64,000 nt of DNA from Durusdinium trenchii. Taxonomy: Eukaryota; Sar; Dinophyceae; Suessiales; Symbiodiniaceae. The stretch covers positions 383,547-447,546 of the forward strand of contig CAXAMN010021729.1 in assembly GCA_963970005.1 (NCBI GenBank), given 5' to 3'. The position numbers and the translations under genes are program-made. Below the pieces are notes generated by a model. That model worked only from the letters and a program-made list of their open reading frames with translations. It had not been told where the DNA came from and did not search any database. The stretch's first letter is position 1. Each line of letters opens with the position of its first letter. Of this stretch, positions 14,301-25,204 are shown in pieces.

Positions 14301-16149
14301 TTGAGGTCTTCAACAGTCCATCGCACCATGTGTATTCGTGGCCCTCGCCGAACGGCGCGATGAGGTTCTGGAATAGCCGAACAACTGTCCTAGGCCCGCA
14401 CAAAGCTTGGCGCGGCGTCAAGCGAAGACCACCATGCAAAAGAGAGTCTGACGGCCGCTGTGGTCGTGTGAATTGCGACCTTCAAACCGTTCCACACCCC
14501 TTAATTTGCTTGGGTTTTCTGTCACTCATGTATCTCATGAAGTGAGATAACGAAAAACGAAGTTACGCTTCAGTTTCCCACTAGGCTGGACACTGAGCTT
14601 GCAGGACGTTCTCGGCATCTTCTATTGCAGACCACGCCCTTGTCATGCTACTCTCCATCCACCTGGGCAAAACGCGCGACCAGCTGGGAACCCACCCAAG
14701 GTTTGAATAGGTTTGGAAGTGCAAAATGGGAGGTCTTTGAAGTTTTGGATCACCTTTACCAGAAAGCCAGCAAACATGTCACCTCTCATGTTCCAAGTGC
14801 AGGGCCGTCTGGTGAAGGTTTCGACTTTTCGGGCCTCCAGTCACTCCAGTCTCCAAAAAGATATGTTCCAGTCTCTTCCGCACCAAACTTGGCAGATGCA
14901 ACAACCCACTTCCAGACCACCGAACTTGGCACCACATCGGAAGGCTGTGCAAAAATGGCCCTCCATTGACCAAGCTTGCGACATCATCCGCAGGTCTGCG
15001 GTCTGCTAGGAGCCTTGCTTGGTCTGCGACTCGGGACTTTGCCGAGCGGGACGGACAAGCATGCAGAGCTGGAGCGGAGATGAGGCGGAGCTGAAGCAAC
15101 TCAGGGCCAAACTCCTCCAAGACGGGGTGGTAGGTGTTGTGGACAGCTTTGAACACCTCACTGTTCAACATGTACGCTGTACATACTGTACGCTGTGTAC
15201 GAAAACAACAGGTGCCTGACTTGGAAATGCCCAGGGAACTAACTAACTACGTAGACAATCTGACACCAGAAGTTTAGGAGGAAATTCCGTTGACTAAGAC
15301 AACGAGAACCTGCATCGCGCGACATTCCTGGCGCACCTTTCCACGGATCAACTCATTCTTCGGAAAGGTCAACTCGGTGGCATCCCAAACAGCCTGAAAT
15401 GGAACCGGTCGCACAACTTGGGCTTAAGGATTTTCGTTGATTGTACGCTGTTCCCCTCAAAGTGCGTCAGTTTTGTGGCCAAAGCAGGTTCTCAAACACA
15501 GGGAACATCTATATAAATCGAAAGGCACAAGCATGCAAAAGCCACGTCTTTTGATGGTGCCGGGCCTTCGTCAGCAAGGACTTGTCCAAGTAGCTTTCAA
15601 ACTCCCGAACTGTGAAATCCTGTACATCTTGGTAGTGCACTCGCGATGCCCCTCGCCTCGGCTGGCGCAAAGGTTGCTCGAATGCGCGTGAAGCGCTACT
15701 GACACATCGGTCGCGTGTTTGCTCTTGGGTCCTGGCGCTTGTACTAGTTCCCAAACGGCGGAAGTGAAGGCATTGCCAAGGCCCAGCTGGAGTCGGTTGG
15801 CAAAGCCCATAGAAATGCAAAAGAGAAGCCAAATCTCGGACAGACTGAAGATATGGCTGTGGGTCAAAACCAGGATACCTTGATTAACCTACCGACGTCG
15901 GTCGTTCGCTACATGGTGGACGAAAGCTCCAAGTTTTGACCCATCTCCGTATGTCATCACAGCGGGCCGGTCACTGGGTCACTCCCAACTATTCAGGTGG
16001 TAAAAGCAATCATTCTGCTGTTTCAAGAGAGTCCAAACTGGCAAGTACAGAACTTTTGTTCTATCGGCAATCTAGAACTTCTGGTTCACCATTGACAAGG
16101 TCAGCCAGGCGCACCACTCCGCACAACCAAAACAATGCCCAAAGATAAT

Positions 16150-16225
16150 GAACAAGAAAGCCTCCAACCTATATACAGTAATAGCGATGGCCTCCAACCT
16201 AGTAGCGATGGCCTCCAACCTAATG
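16150..16225. repeat. Short tandem repeat with GCCTCCAACCT / TAGCGATG units
   Basis: Three imperfect copies of a unit containing GCCTCCAACCT followed by a TAGCGATG or TGGCGACG element. The CTAGTAGCGATG core also occurs at 32.75 kb, which links this site to a motif scattered through the window. Confidence 0.7.
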
Positions 16226-18526
16226 GCGACGTAACATTCCTTATTTGATTGCCAAGTCGGGCCGAACCTGGTAGAACCAAGGCTTCTCCCCACACGCTGC
16301 CATGTAACTGCCCATGGCATTGTGGACCAACGTCTTCGACACCTCCAAAAGCGAGGTCTTCCGTTGTGCACCGACCGGTTGGCGGGTCCATTACTCCTTT
16401 ATTCGAAGCAGTTCCTTCCAATTCGACCCTCCGAAGGGGGGTTCGGAACGCCGGTGCCGAGAAAGGTGCCGAGAAAACGAGCGCAAGGTGAAGGCGCTCG
16501 GGTGAGGGAGCGAGAGTGAATGAATGCGGTGGCCAGCCAGCCACAGAAGCCAGTCTAAAGCAACACTCACTGTGGCGCACGGCGCACGGATGCAGTTTCT
16601 GGCTGCAGAACGCCGGGGCAGCATGAAATGATGAAGTGATGCAAATTGTTTTAAGCACTGGTGTGAGTCGGTCAGTGAGTCGGACAGTGAGTCGCAGGCC
16701 TTTTTCCGATTTCCGGATATATATCTCGTGTGTGTTGTTGGTCTGTCCACGGTCGGGTCCTTTCGCTTCCAAGCGAAACACACCAATTCCAGCCTCCTGC
16801 CATTGCTTCTGAAGAAATTCAGGGGCCTCCGCAAATGACCGACTGTTCCTATCGTTCCTGATCATTGATTTGTAGATATGTGTGTAGTCTGCGTCTCTGC
16901 ATTTCACAATCTGTGTAAACTGTAACCTTGAATGCGACACATTTGAAGGTCCTTCCTTCTTCGAAACAGGTACTCCTCACTCACGACCATCTGCAAGTGA
17001 TCCGCCTTGGCAGCCTTGAAGATGTAGCCTACGATTCTCTTGACCATTTCCTTAGAGAGCCGATCAAATACCAAAGTAGCCGCCGATCCCAAGCAAGTTG
17101 GTTCGCATGGAAGTTGCTCAAGTACTGATCAACCCTGCTCTCTCAGCAACGGTACTGGTTTGCTCCATTTCTGTTCCTCCAGCTTGATCTCATCCACTGC
17201 CTTTGACACAAAAAGCACTGTGTAGCTATTGGATTGTCATGTGTGCTATTTATTGGATTCTACAATGGTCCATGACTGCATTACATATAAACTAAGTAGA
17301 GATCATCCCACCCAACCCTGGGCTTTTAGGCTGCTCGTCACCAGTGCGATCAAACGTTGAAAAAGAAAACAGGTTTCGAGTTGTTCCTACTTGCTCCGTG
17401 GCGCGCCAATGATCCTAGCTGAGAGTACTCGCGCCTCGCCGACAATGCTATAGAGGTTTCCATGGATCTTGGCATCCAATATATACATCAGCAAAGGTCA
17501 AGCTCTCAGGGAGGACCAAAACTCTCTTGCCAGTGGCTGAGTCACCGGCTCTCTCCAAGATTTGCTCATGGCTCGCCTTTGGACGCATACTAGGAGGTCG
17601 GCCATTCTGCCAATTGCACGGTTCAAAAGTGGATGTCACCGATACAAAACGTCACCAACCATTTTACTCATCTGCGATACCCTCGTGTGTACTCTTTGAA
17701 GCAAGACCAAATCTCTTCCCGGGCACTCAATCAGAGTGGTGAGAAACCATGGTTCTCAACTCTCCGTTGATGTCTCTTATGTCTCTACACATGTCACACC
17801 GCTCTGCGTGTCATGTACGATTTTATCAAGTGCCTCGCAGAAATCCCAGCGTCGACTTGGCGAGTCTCTTCCGAGTCCTTTGAAGTCTTCCGGGGACCCC
17901 CGGTCTTTCCGGGGGACGAACCCGGCCTGGCGGCGATGAGCGGCATGTGGAGCCTCGGCGAAAAACGCGGCAGTTGATGGGGCTCGGGAGATCCAACACC
18001 TTCGATGTGATGTGTGGCAAAACCAAGGAAGACGTGGTGGGTCACGAAGCTGCTGAACCCACCGGTTCTTTTTGATACGTCACAATAGGTGGCACTGTTC
18101 TGAGAAGACGATTTTTTCACTGCTGGCTGGGCTCAGGACTCTGTAGGTATGGCCAATCATGATGGCAGCTTTTGAGCCAAAGGAAAACAAACGCTATTCT
18201 GTTCCATTCCCAGCCCTTTACACAGCAGGCAGAGCCATTCTATTTTGTAGTCAACAACTGCCTTCTACTGCCTTCTGGCGAATGTCAATGTCACGAACGA
18301 GCTCAGGCAACTACAGGAAGGAGGGTCGACCTTTTCCTTTGACCAATCCAAGTAAAAAGGTCTGTACAAAAGCATCCAGAACCACCAAATGGGCTCCGAG
18401 ATTGCCTTCTCAAATTGGCTCTTCCATCATATTTCCAGGACGGAGCCTCTCCAATTTGAAGTGCGCTCAATCCATCTTGTATCCAGGATTCAGCACCAAA
18501 AATGGCCAAGAACGACAGAAAACCGG

Positions 18527-19619
18527 TCATCTGCCACGACGTGCATCTCGAGTCAGTGCCATCTCAAAGACCAGCAAGTATGCTCCTGATTTTCCGGACA
18601 AGACTTCAAGCTCAAAAGGCCCCTTGATTTCAGCTGCGTCATGCCTTTGCAAATCCTGTCCAGCAAGCTTGATCTCTCCTTCCATGCAAAGCAAGTAAGC
18701 TTGCCGATCCTTCCCAATGGCCAAGGCTTTCGATGCCACGCCCGCTGAGAGTTCCGTCACAAAGACATTGCAATCTTGATTGATCTTCACCGGCGTCGTC
18801 ATGGATCCCATGACATCGGACACCAAGTGGCACCACTGATCCCTTCGTGCCCCCGTCAGCTCTTCGTTCCCCGCCGCGGAGCCGTAGTGGGGCTTTAAGC
18901 CTCGAGACCGCGGGACGACCCAACACTGGATGAAGCGCAGGGGCTCCTGGCACAGGGAGAGTTCAACCTGTTTGCCGATCCACCAACAATAAAACATCAA
19001 AGAATACACGTCAAAATGGATTCAACAATGACTGGGGACGCCATTTGGGATCAGTTAATCATATAATTCGAGAACCACCCAGATGATGACCTTGATTCCC
19101 ATGGATTTGATTCGGATCAGCGAGTCCCCAAAAAAGTCTCCAACGGGATGCGACTTTGCACAACCGGAATCCCAACCTAATAGCCACATGACCTCCATGC
19201 AAAAACCCATCCAGCTCCTTCGAAAGGTTGTGCTCCGAGTGGTAAATCCCGGTGCCGGCGGTCATGAACTGCACGCTGCCCCGGCCCAAGGTCTCCTCGG
19301 TGCCCATGGAGTCCTTATGGGTCAAGTAGCCATCTACGATGAAGGTCATGATCTCCATATCCCTGTGAGGATGTTCACCAAAACCCCTCTCTCCCTGCAC
19401 CAAGTCGTCGTTCATCACCCGAAGCACCCCGAAACTGCTGGGGCCCTCGCTGTACTCGGCGAAGTTGAAGTGAAACCTGGACTTCAGCCAGTTCTCATTG
19501 GTCCACCCCTGTGCTTTCACATCAGCTGGATTGCGAGGGTTTCCAAACCATCGAGGATCAGGTTCACTCGCGAAGAGACGGCTCTCGGGAATGACCGAGA
19601 CGTTTCCCGACATGGCCAT
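18527..19619 (-). CDS. Pirin-family protein (two exons)
   Basis: Pirins are cupin-fold metalloproteins, some with quercetin 2,3-dioxygenase activity, others nuclear cofactors. Exon 1 (about 19218-19619) carries the N-terminal cupin with both metal-binding signatures: HPHRDME, giving the two first-strand histidines, and IYHSE, giving the third His and the Glu. Exon 2 (18527-18946) begins EPLRFIQCWVVP and continues to the C-terminal cupin, ending LVFEMA plus a short tail. The frames join correctly only if the intron starts with GA (at 19217, or at 19211 with one extra Leu codon) and ends CCAG at 18947. This GA-AG intron type is known from dinoflagellates. The start is taken as the ATG at 19619 (a second lies at 19613); the frame is open further upstream, so another 5' exon is possible. 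All four metal ligands are present, so the enzyme should be active. It lies 450 bp downstream of the AIFM3-like gene on the same strand. Confidence 0.88.
18947..19217 (-). other. Pirin intron, GA-AG type
   Basis: About 271 nt between CTTTCGAAG (exon 1) and GAGCCCCTG (exon 2). The donor read on the minus strand is GAGCTGG; the alternative donor six bases downstream is GATGGG. No GT donor nearby keeps the pirin frame. The AG|G acceptor context is typical of dinoflagellate introns. Confidence 0.7.
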
Positions 19620-20068
19620 GACTTGGGGAATGACTCGGACTCGGGCCACGACTGGGACTGCAGAAGACACCTGTGCAACAGTAATGCTCTAGACCAGGTA
19701 TTGTCTCCCAATTCAAGAAGCACAAAAAGGAGGTTATGCCTCTCTACTTCGAGACTCGTTCTGAGTGTTTATCTCAGTGTTAATCCCAAGTTTGACCCTC
19801 TGACAGCTTCATGCACAAAATGTAGAGAAGCGTGCCAGCTGCCAGTAATCCGACAGGAAGGACCAACAGGCCAACAGGAAGACCAGGACCGCATGTGGTT
19901 TTTCTTTTGAATCGATGGATGATCTTGGGCAGGGCAGGAGCTGGCAGTATCAGAGCTTAGGAACCTAAGACACGGAGGAGAATGAGGGCTTAAAACAACA
20001 TGCATTGAACTCCCACCCAACTGTCACAAGACCAAACCAAGCAAAGCAAAACAGTGCTAACAGCATCA

Positions 20069-22533
20069 TCAGCAGCTCTGCTTTAGTTGAGCTGCCAGCC
20101 CTGCCGTTGAGGCCTTGCCAGACTTCAAATCAGCGACACTTGGCATCTTGCCCATGCGCATGAGCTCTCCCACCACCACAGCTACCGGATCACGAGACAT
20201 CGTGGCTACCGCCTTCACTTCATTCTTCTGACAGTAGTAGGCTACAAAGTTTAGCTTTTGTAGATCACCATCCACCAAAAGCTCGTCGAACTCTTTGCAA
20301 TGACCCACATATCGGAGATTCTTCCCAAACAGGGATGTCCAGAAAAAGGGGGTCTGGTCAAAGCGCTCCTGTTTCCCCACCATGTTCTTGGCTGCAAATC
20401 GACCCTGGCTGGTCGCAACATCCCAATGTTCGACCCTCATCAAGCCAGCTCGATCCCCACACGTATCTGGATAGCTCGCCACATCTCCTGCTGCAAAAAG
20501 ATCTTCAACACCTGAGACTTTCAAGAACTGGTCAGTCACCAAAGAGCCATCAGGAGCCTTCTCTGCACCCTGGACAAACTTCGCATTAGGGATGACTCCA
20601 ACACCCACCACAATCGAATCGCAGGATATAACCTCGCCGGATTGGAGCACTGCCTGCAGAGATGATCCACTCTTCTTAATCTCCAAAGCGGTCTTGCCGC
20701 CGAAGAATTTCACGCCCTTGGTCTCAAAGAAGGCCTGACAAGAAGGCCTTACCCACCAAATCGACATGTTTCGCCACAGGCAAGGTACAATGAAAAGAAT
20801 TTTAACACGAGAGGAAGAACTTTCCCTAGAGGAAGCACAGTAGATAGGTAACAGGAAGCACTTCGTAAGCAGCCTCACCCTGGAGGTGGCATGAAGTGCT
20901 TCCCAGACCTTAAGTTCCAATCATGAAAAGGTTCTTCTGCGTCCTTTGCTGGCTATGAAGAAGCTACTAGCTGCTAGCTTAAGCTACTAAGTACTACTAA
21001 GTAAAGTATAGCTTCCAGTTGCAGCCTTTCCCCTCCAAAGAAAGGAAAAGCAAAGAAAGGAAAAGCAAAGATGTCTTCCCGCACTTCTCCGCGACCTTCA
21101 GAGCTTCTCCCAAGCGGTTGCCCAGCACGCGCTCAAAGGGCACCTTGTAATTTCTTTGGATCTTCAGACCCGTCTTTTTAAGACCGTTCACAAAAAGCAG
21201 GGTTGCACTTCTAATTAGCTCGTAAATTTGATAAATGTGCACGGCCACTGCCAGCGAATCCAAGATGACACTGACTTTGAAATGTGGTGTTTCTCCGGTC
21301 TGGCTTTCTAGCATTGGATGAAGTGGATTGACCTAACGTATTGCCTCTTGACTTGCGAGATGCTCAACAAGCCTGAAGTTGCGAGCTTGTTTGGCCACCC
21401 TTCCATCAACAGTATCCTTGAGTATGCCAGGACCCACCGGGGCAGTAGTTCTTGACACTCCTCAAGCTCTTCGCATGGGTTCTTGGATTGGTTAACAGCT
21501 CGCCACACGCATTGTAAAGGATCTTGAGAGTTCATGATTTCTTCTCACAGGTATTGAGATTCGCATAAACTAGACAAACGCACGCATCCTTGCAAGTGAA
21601 AAAGGCGCAAGTGCCTTGTAAACCAGCGAACTACATGTCCATCGTGTCAGTATCCATAGAGTTCGCCCACTGGAGCATTCAAACTATTCATCAGTCCACG
21701 AACCCTATGCACAAACCTCCATCAACTAACGAACCTCTTTCCGCAAAACCATTTCCACCCAAAAGGTCTTGACCCCAGTAACGGACTTCATCACGGGGCG
21801 CCTGTTCCATGCCCAGCACCACGACGTCGCAACCCCTGCGACGCAAGGTGCTGGCCAGCTCCATGCCTTGGACGTCTCGAACCAACGCAGCAAGAAACAC
21901 TTAGCAAAAACCGTTCAAAACATGTTCCTCACAGGAATATATTGTAGTCTTAACAACCTTTGGACGTTTACATCTCTTGCAACAAAGCCACCAATAAAGG
22001 ATGAGCCAAGCACAGCCTCGGGATCGCAGATTCAAGGTTGTGTGAACTGGCCCGCCCCGACTTGTAAACCCACCCTAAATACAGTTAGCACATTCTCCAA
22101 CCTGTGTAAATATTAATAACAATAACAATCAAAATCAATAAAAAGGGTTCATTTCATGTCTAATCTAAATTCTTTCTTGGAGCCTGGGATGAACTTTATT
22201 TGGGGTAAACCAAAACTTCAAGATGTGCCACCCCCGTTTATTAATCAGCGGCCAACATTAGATCTTGGGGCCAACCTAAAAACTAGCTCACAAAGCCAAT
22301 ACATTGCGGTAAGCGTGTCTGGACATGTGTTTGCCGCTTGCGCCGTTCGTGCCGCTACAGCCTTCGACTTCTGGGGCACAGCGCGCGCAAGGAGTGCGAG
22401 CGGGGCGCTTTGGGCGCACGCGGTGATCCGGGCACGTAGCAGTGGGCATAGTAATAGTAGGTCCACGCAAGTAAACTCATGTCCGGCGCAAACTAAATTG
22501 TGTTTGAAACCGGAAGTTCCGAAAATGTATGTG

Positions 22534-22565
<32 letters not shown>

Positions 22566-23840
22566 ACATATATAGTTGTCGATCATTCGGCAAAACACGA
22601 GGAAAAATGCAAAAAATCCCAAATGGGCTGGAGGGATCGCGGGATCTGAGCTGATTGTCAGTGATAAATGTTCAAGTACAAAGTTATAGCACAGTTAAAA
22701 TATTTGTGGTACACAAATGCAACATAATATGAATATTAAACAACGTTTGACTGACATCATTAGTCAAACTGAAGTTATAAATGTTGTCTGCTTTGCAGTG
22801 TAATCATTAGCTAATTTTGTTAAAGCTATGTTAGACTCATTTGCGGGTAGAGTGGGAGCGGAAGACGCTGATCCCTCTCGCAATGAGACCTTGCACCTTC
22901 AGTAGCACAAGGGCGTCCCAATCCAGTTTTGCAAATGCTGCCGAGATGCCACCTTCTTGCCTGGTTGACAGGCCGCGGCAATTTGTTGAGCATCTTCAGG
23001 AGTTCGCAAAGCCAGAACTCCAGGCAGATCAAAACCATTGATGGGCAAAGGTCGAGGCTTTGCTCCTGTCGCCACCAAGGCTGCGTCATACTTCAAGACC
23101 TCACCTTCCAAATGGACAGTCTTTTGTCCAGCGTCAAGTTTCTTGACCCTGGCCGCGCATTTCACTTCAATCTCATGCTTCTTGAAATATGCTTCGTCTC
23201 TTAAGCTCAAGGATGCAGGGTCATAGGCCTTGCCCAGATTCTTTGAAAGCACCGGGCGGTCATAGGGCAAATGCTTCTCTTCCGTGATCAGCAGAATACG
23301 ACCTTTGTATCCCTCTTGTCGCAACGCGTCAGCTGCAGCCACACCTGCAGCGCCACCCCCTAAGACGACGAACACGCGTTCATCAGCAGGATCTCGTTGA
23401 GACATGGCGGGTGCCACAAAGTCATCCATGACATATGGCACCTGAACAATGACATTACCATCTTCCACAGAAACCTGGTACGTAGGAATCGCTTCCAGTC
23501 CAGATCCCCTCACTGGTTGCCCAGTTCGGATGTCAAACGCAGCATTATGCCACGGGCAAACTACATGCATTTTGTCCTTAGCAGCTACACCCTCTGCCAA
23601 AGGGGCACTGTAGTGACTACAAGACGCGCCAGTTGCATAGAACTGACCATCGATGAAGGCGAGCATGATCGCTCCATCACCAGCTCCATCCATGGTCCCA
23701 ACGATTCGAACCTGACGCAAATCCCCATCCGCGAAGTCGGCCGCACGCGCCACGTTCACTCGTCGCATCTTTGGATCCTCACAGCTGAGACGAGATGACC
23801 CTGCCATGCCAGCCATGCCAAGGCCTGCCGCGAAGCACAT
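20069..23840 (-). CDS. AIFM3-like Rieske/pyridine-nucleotide-disulfide oxidoreductase (five exons)
   Basis: Exons, 5' to 3' on the minus strand: 22953-23840, 21992-22016 (25 nt), 21802-21866, 21096-21143, 20069-20734, together about 563 residues with every junction in frame. The N-terminal Rieske [2Fe-2S] domain shows the ligands CSH and CPWH. The FAD-binding Rossmann motif reads LGGGAAGVAAADAL, followed by ATGAKPR. The NAD(P)H-binding motif GSSFIGMEL is assembled across exons 2 and 3. FAAGDVA near the end is the second FAD site, and the C-terminal reductase-dimerisation domain is complete. The domain order matches AIFM3/Nfrl proteins, which are mitochondrial in animals; electron transfer from NAD(P)H via FAD to the Rieske centre is the family expectation. 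The ATG at 23840 is used, but the frame is open upstream to about 23910 with an AG|G acceptor near 23891, so an extra 5' exon with a targeting peptide is possible. Confidence 0.9.
21144..21801 (-). other. GC-AG intron of the AIFM3-like gene
   Basis: Donor CAG|GCGCCC, acceptor ACAAG|GTGCCC. The GC donor is required to join GMEQ to VPFERVLG in frame. The other three introns of this gene use GT-AG (20735-21095, 21867-21991, 22017-22952). Confidence 0.8.
21992..22016 (-). other. 25-nt micro-exon of the AIFM3-like gene
   Basis: Encodes AVLGSSFI plus the first base of a Gly codon. It is flanked by AG on its 5' side and GT on its 3' side. Without it the NAD(P)H-binding glycine-rich loop would be missing; with it exon 1 (ending GKK) joins exon 3 (starting GMELAS) in frame. 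Confidence 0.85.
22532..22575. repeat. TA microsatellite inside an intron
   Basis: A run of alternating T and A with one interruption, within the first intron of the AIFM3-like gene. Confidence 0.9.
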
Positions 23841-25204
23841 GGACTCGAACCATCGAGATGTGGCGACCGGAGCCGTGCCAACCTCAGACGGAACGAAGGA
23901 TGGAGGTCATGAAGGCCACAAAGAAAGACGATTGAAACTACATTTGTAGCAACGACATGCAACGACCATGTTCCGGACTTGATCCCAATAGTCCGAGAAG
24001 CACGTGCTCTGCGAGACGTTCGACTCGCTACCCGAGACCATGAGGTCTGCGCACGAAAACGTGGCAGGCCACGCAGGATCATCGCTGTTGCGATCGGTGG
24101 TTTCGGGATCGGAGATTGACCTACTTGCTAGAATGTCGAGGGGAGAAGCTTCAACCTATAGCCTAAGAAAAGCTGAAGCAAATCCAGCTATCACCAAGTG
24201 AGCTTTTGCCGTCTACCATCCTCTGCTAGCTTCTTCGAAGTGTCTCAATGAAGGAGGGATGAGACGAGACACCGCCGTCAAGTTCGAGGATTCCTACCTT
24301 GCTTGACCGGCATGTACAGCAATAAACATCACAAGCGGTAAAGAATAAAGATGTCTACTGCTGACAAACTCCAAGAATACCTTGAGCAAAGCCAAAAACA
24401 GCAAGTTTTCCAAATCTTTATATAATAGTATCTCAAGGTCTTGAAAGTGCGGCCCAACCCTGCACGCTGGGGAGAGTCAGAAGCAGAATCTGCTCTATGT
24501 TTCATGCGAGCGCAAGACTTGCCCTGACTCATCTTTACACATCTGTCACTGGTCACCTCTCGGCATTGTGCCGCCCAAAGTGTCAGATGGTCTTGGGCAT
24601 CCCTAGGTTGCAGCTTCATAGGGAAGAGGGCAAAAGCTTGGCTTCTTAGCTTCAGCTGTGGCTTTTAGCCGGCCCTAAAAGCATTAACAAGGGCTCTTTG
24701 CCCATGGTGAAATCAAATGACACTGAATCCCGGGTCTATTTATCCTTGTCGCAACAAAGCAAATGGAATTGATTTCCAAGGGCATGATGCAAAATGAAAG
24801 GACCCAAGCAGCTCAAGCATGCTTTCTTTGATCTTCAGCAGTCCACCATGAAGGCAACCTACAAACGGAGCGAAACATCTTGGGTTGAGGTCAGGGACCC
24901 TTTTCATTCCCGAGGCCGCTGCATGCCGCCATAAATCCCTGAATATGGCTGCATGTTGCACACATGAAAATGTATGGAAAGCTGATGGGAACACTGATCG
25001 CATTCAAGTGGTCTCTCCCTCCGCCTGTGGCCGCACGCTCTCGCAAGGATGGTTCTGCTAAGATGAGGCTCAACCTGACGGATCAAAAAACTTTGCATGT
25101 CGGTTGGAAAGGACGGATGCTTTCCCATGCGACAAGCTCAGCACTCTACCACCCAATTCATTCACACATCTTTTCAAATCGCTGGTAGAAGTCGAGCTTT
25201 CCAT
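23841..25204. other. Region between the AIFM3-like gene and the DIRS-like element
   Basis: About 1.3 kb. It may contain the true 5' exon and trans-splice acceptor of the AIFM3-like gene. No further gene, repeat or RNA was recognised. Confidence 0.5.

Larger units (their letters stand above)
6603..18526. other. Long stretch with no confident gene
   Basis: Nothing here gave a recognisable protein. Simple repeats are present: TTC repeats at 7060-7092, GA repeats near 7377-7395, TTTC repeats near 9806-9830, a GGTGCATCA repeat at 11300-11334. Weak minus-strand exon candidates are 8831-9160 (one hydrophobic segment near its end), 12258-12476 and 13215-13589 (both with short Glu runs), 13947-14171, 15571-15867 and 17448-17639. 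They have protein-like composition but no family match and no splice partners I could confirm. The 276-residue plus-strand frame at 7355-8185 runs through the GA/A-rich repeat and is not believed. Confidence 0.45.

Noticed and set aside
16101-16940. 279-codon minus-strand frame
   Set aside because: It runs through the GCCTCCAACCT repeat, which yields GWRPSLL repeats, and has no recognisable family; a chance open frame.
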